This document shows positions 61,947-64,000 of a stretch of DNA of 64,000 nucleotides, piece after piece. Each line of letters begins with the position of its first letter. Position 1 is the first letter of the stretch. Location: the NCBI RefSeq assembly GCF_022808915.1, contig NZ_JAKZFS010000001.1:248001-312000 (forward strand), in the 5' to 3' direction. The notes under the pieces were generated by a model. The model did no database searches. It worked only from the letters and a program-made list of their open reading frames with translations, and was not told the origin of the DNA. Position numbers and translations under genes: made by a program. The DNA comes from Fundidesulfovibrio terrae. Lineage in GTDB: Bacteria; Desulfobacterota; Desulfovibrionia; Desulfovibrionales; Desulfovibrionaceae.

Positions 61947-63284
61947 GTGCCAGAATCGACTTTTCTCCCTGCCGAGAGTGAATCCGCGCCCTTCCCGTCA
62001 CGCCTGTTCGTGGAAGTCACTTCCAGATGCAACCTGCTCTGTCCGATGTGCGTCAAGCATTCCGGCGCCGGGAGCGTCAGCGAAGGCGACATGTCTTCCG
62101 AGATCTTCGGGGCGTTGGCGCCGGCGTTCCCGCATCTGCGGGCCCTAATCCTCAACGGCATCGGGGAGCCGCTCATGCACCCCCGGCTGGCTGAATTCAT
62201 ACGCTGCGCCAAGAAGTCCATGCCGTCGGAAGGTTGGATCGGATTCCAGACCAACGGCCATCTGCTGGACGAAGTTCGCGGGATCACGCTCATCGAGGCC
62301 GGCTTGGACAGGATATTCCTGTCCGTGGATTCGGCTACTCCGGACCTTTTCAAAAGTGTCCGGGGTGGCGGCAATCTGAGCCATGTGGAGAGGGCTCTGA
62401 GGGCGCTGTCAGGGGCTCAGGCGCAACGTCCGGAGTCGCGGCTTGAGATCGGGGCGGAGTTTGTGCTCATGCGCGACAACTTCCGCGAACTGCCGGACAC
62501 GGCGGCTTGGCTTGCCGAAAGAGGGGTCACTCGTCTCGTCGTCTCCCATATCCTGCCCTATGGCGACATCATGGCCGACCAGCCGTTGTTTGGCGTCAAC
62601 ACCGAAACCTCGGTCCGTTTCTTTGAGAAGTGGGCCGCCCGGGCGCGGCAGGAAGGCATCGATCTCAGCCGGTATTTGAAAATACTGTGGAAATACAAAA
62701 AGAGCCCCGAGGAACGCCGGATAGTGGAGTTTGTCAACACAATGGCCACCTTGGCTGTCCGGGAGGACATTCCTTTCCATGTCGGCAACCTCATGTCCGG
62801 CGACGACCTGGACCAGGCCGAGGAGGTCTTCCGCAAGGCGGAAACCGTCGCCCGGGAAAGAGGCCTCTCCCTGGTCCTGCCGCCTCTCAGGCCGCTGAAC
62901 GGCCGGGCCTGTCACGCCGTGGAGCAGGGAGGGGCTTTCGTTACCTGGGACGGGCGCGTCTCTCCCTGTCATTTCCTGTGGAGAGGATTCAATTGCTACT
63001 TCTATGGGCGGAAAAAGCAGGTTTTCCCGAGGTTCTTCGGCGAACTGCACCAGATGCCCTTGCTGGAAATATGGAACAGCCCGGCCTACAAGGAATTCAG
63101 GGCCAGCGTCCTGCGGCGCGGCTATCCTCATTGTCCCGGCTGCAACGTCTACCCGTGCAGCGAGGTCGAAACCACCGACTTCGAGTTTGACTGTTACGGC
63201 GAGACGATACCCTGCGGGGATTGCCCCTGGAGCATGGGCCTTCTTCAGTGCATGGGGCAGGAAAATGAGGATTATTCAAGATAG
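61947..63284 (+). CDS. Radical SAM/SPASM protein, putative tungsten/metalloenzyme maturase
   Basis: 445 aa from GTG 61947 (AAGGA upstream). The radical SAM core begins FVEVTSRCNLLCPMCVKHSG (C28, C32, C35), with LNGIGEPLMHP and FLSVDSATPDLFKSVRGG. The SPASM-like C-terminus contains CHAVEQ, SPCHFLW, CPGCNVYPCSEVETTDFEFD and CGDCPWSMGLLQC, giving ligands for auxiliary [4Fe-4S] clusters. From memory this tail is typical of the SPASM family annotated as tungsten-cofactor oxidoreductase maturase. An AOR gene is indeed present at 14409, but 46 kb away, so the link is inference. An FNR-like box lies upstream. Confidence 0.8.
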   Translation: MPESTFLPAESESAPFPSRLFVEVTSRCNLLCPMCVKHSGAGSVSEGDMSSEIFGALAPAFPHLRALILNGIGEPLMHPRLAEFIRCAKKSMPSEGWIGFQTNGHLLDEVRGITLIEAGLDRIFLSVDSATPDLFKSVRGGGNLSHVERALRALSGAQAQRPESRLEIGAEFVLMRDNFRELPDTAAWLAERGVTRLVVSHILPYGDIMADQPLFGVNTETSVRFFEKWAARARQEGIDLSRYLKILWKYKKSPEERRIVEFVNTMATLAVREDIPFHVGNLMSGDDLDQAEEVFRKAETVARERGLSLVLPPLRPLNGRACHAVEQGGAFVTWDGRVSPCHFLWRGFNCYFYGRKKQVFPRFFGELHQMPLLEIWNSPAYKEFRASVLRRGYPHCPGCNVYPCSEVETTDFEFDCYGETIPCGDCPWSMGLLQCMGQENEDYSR

Positions 63285-63332
63285 ATGCCTAGCCAGGGCT
63301 CCGCTGGCTAGGCATACACCGCCTTTTGGCGG
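63285..63332 (+). terminator. Stem-loop(s) after the radical SAM gene
   Basis: A perfect 12-bp stem ATGCCTAGCCAG / CTGGCTAGGCAT with a 7-nt loop starts directly after the stop codon, followed by a smaller CCGCC TTTT GGCGG. No T-tract follows the main stem, so it may be a weak terminator or an mRNA 3' stabiliser. Confidence 0.5.
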
Positions 63333-63600
63333 ATCGTTGGCTCTGACCTGCTCGGCTCTTTTCGGACCAGCTGAGGCTTGAGGGTGCTTGGAGGGAGCCC
63401 GGCGGTCCACGTCCCGTTGAAATGTTGGTCAAAGTACATATTGATCAACACTTCAGGGCGAAGCCGTTGCCGAAAGCAGCTTCCAGGGAATTTCAGCTTC
63501 GGCAAGCTCTTCAGACACTTGATCGCTTCTGGCGTGACCAGCAGATGAGCTTGGGAATGCTTCTTTGCTCATTGTGGCTTTCTTTCAAAGCTGGAAGTAT
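63333..63600. other. Intergenic region between convergent genes
   Basis: No gene, RNA or long repeat seen. The plus-strand frame at 63422-63667 lacks an SD and overlaps the minus-strand DUF2845 gene. Confidence 0.4.
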
Positions 63601-63918
63601 TCAATACACGATGGAGCTGAGGAAGCCGTTTATGAAGATGAAAATCCGTTGTTTGTCTATGAAATAGCCCCAGTGCTCCTCGACAATACGATTGTTGTCT
63701 CCGGTAGAGATGATCTTGCGAAATTGCGGCTCGCCGCACTTGGCCAATACAACCGCCTGGTGATCGCCTGTGGAAGCAATCCCATTCGTGCAGATCATGG
63801 AATCCGCCCGGGCATCACCCGGAGCACACGCCAGAGTGAGGACAAGGGCTAGCCAGAGGATCGGGGCCAATCTTCGCGCCCCGTGTCCCTTCTTCTCCAG
63901 TTCGAGTTTCAGTTTCAT
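63601..63918 (-). CDS. DUF2845 family exported protein
   Basis: 105 aa from ATG 63918 with GAGG about 8 nt upstream. A signal peptide (basic N-terminus, LAPILWLALVLTLACAP, cleavage near ARA-DS) precedes a mature domain with ICTNGIASTGDHQAVVLAKCGEP, IVEEHWGYFIDKQRIFIFINGFL, the DUF2845 pattern of a conserved Cys-Gly and a terminal beta hairpin. It is a small periplasmic protein of unknown role. The product ends at the final strand, slightly shorter than many relatives. Confidence 0.8.
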   Translation of the reverse strand: MKLKLELEKKGHGARRLAPILWLALVLTLACAPGDARADSMICTNGIASTGDHQAVVLAKCGEPQFRKIISTGDNNRIVEEHWGYFIDKQRIFIFINGFLSSIVY

Positions 63919-63961
63919 CAACTCACCCTCGAAGTTATATAAGGTTTCATAGCGTACAAAA

Positions 63962-63991
63962 CATTTACGCGTGAGTATTTCTGTTTGTCAA
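63962..63991 (-). promoter_or_regulatory. Probable promoter of the DUF2845 gene
   Basis: On the minus strand TTGACA (63991-63986) and TAAATG (63967-63962) are 18 bp apart, about 45 nt upstream of ATG 63918. Confidence 0.4.
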
Positions 63992-64000
63992 CGCGGTGGT

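Overview
The window looks like chromosomal DNA of a strictly anaerobic, flagellated, GC-rich deltaproteobacterium, most likely a sulfate reducer of the Desulfovibrionaceae. The reasons are a tungsten-type aldehyde:ferredoxin oxidoreductase with its own ferredoxin, a four-subunit 2-oxoacid:ferredoxin oxidoreductase, a membrane polyferredoxin beside a Crp/Fnr regulator, FliJ/MotE flagellar genes, a REP-type intergenic repeat, and protein sequences of that character. This is inferred by reading, without a database search.

Positions 1 to about 11,676 are accessory DNA of much lower and patchy GC. They end in an excisionase-like HTH gene and a tyrosine integrase that points at the 3' end of a tRNA-Phe gene, so this is an integrative element. 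No second copy of the tRNA-Phe 3' end is visible, so the element probably continues beyond the left edge. Its contents are a Ycf46-like AAA+ ATPase (cut by the edge), a hairpin-rich stretch, a pRiA4b ORF-3-like gene and a DUF423 gene. A replication module follows: a primase-polymerase/helicase fusion, a second stand-alone primase-polymerase, a RepA-like hexameric ATPase, and a related protein that has lost its Walker A motif. Two arrays of three 19-bp iterons flank an AT-rich gene of unknown function. This replication/regulation module is the least familiar part of the window.

From 11.7 kb rightward the DNA is ordinary GC-rich chromosome. 11.7-16.9 kb: hflX, a small lipoprotein, then a promoter and an operon of ferredoxin, AOR and a methyltransferase-like protein. 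17-20.5 kb: MltD-type lytic transglycosylase and a beta-lactamase-fold protein lacking catalytic residues. 20.5-25.9 kb (minus strand): a polyprenol-phosphate-sugar-type glycosyltransferase, queA and korDABC ending at a terminator, then aroE. 26-36 kb (plus strand): an alpha-2-macroglobulin/PbpC pair, a class D beta-lactamase and an orphan solute-binding protein, which together look like envelope surveillance and repair. 36.1-43.9 kb (minus strand): small conserved genes (Rho_N-like, DciA-like, shikimate-kinase-like), metK, panC, a protein with flagellin/hook repeats, truA, motE and fliJ. 44-46.4 kb: a Crp/Fnr regulator divergent from a NapH/CcoG-type polyferredoxin with an FNR-like box between them. 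46.4-56.3 kb (minus strand): a surface-glycan operon of two polytopic membrane proteins, two GT4 glycosyltransferases, a B12-type radical SAM enzyme and a methyltransferase. 56.4-60.4 kb: a secreted protein, recN and two oligopeptide ABC permeases.

The right end (60.5-64 kb) holds tRNA-Ala(GGC) with its terminator and an OmpA-type lipoprotein gene. That gene is followed by a degraded second copy of the tRNA-Ala 3' end plus terminator. A radical SAM/SPASM protein resembling tungsten-enzyme maturases comes next, with a second FNR-like box upstream, and finally a DUF2845 protein. The repeated box suggests that the Crp/Fnr regulator may co-control the polyferredoxin and the maturase.
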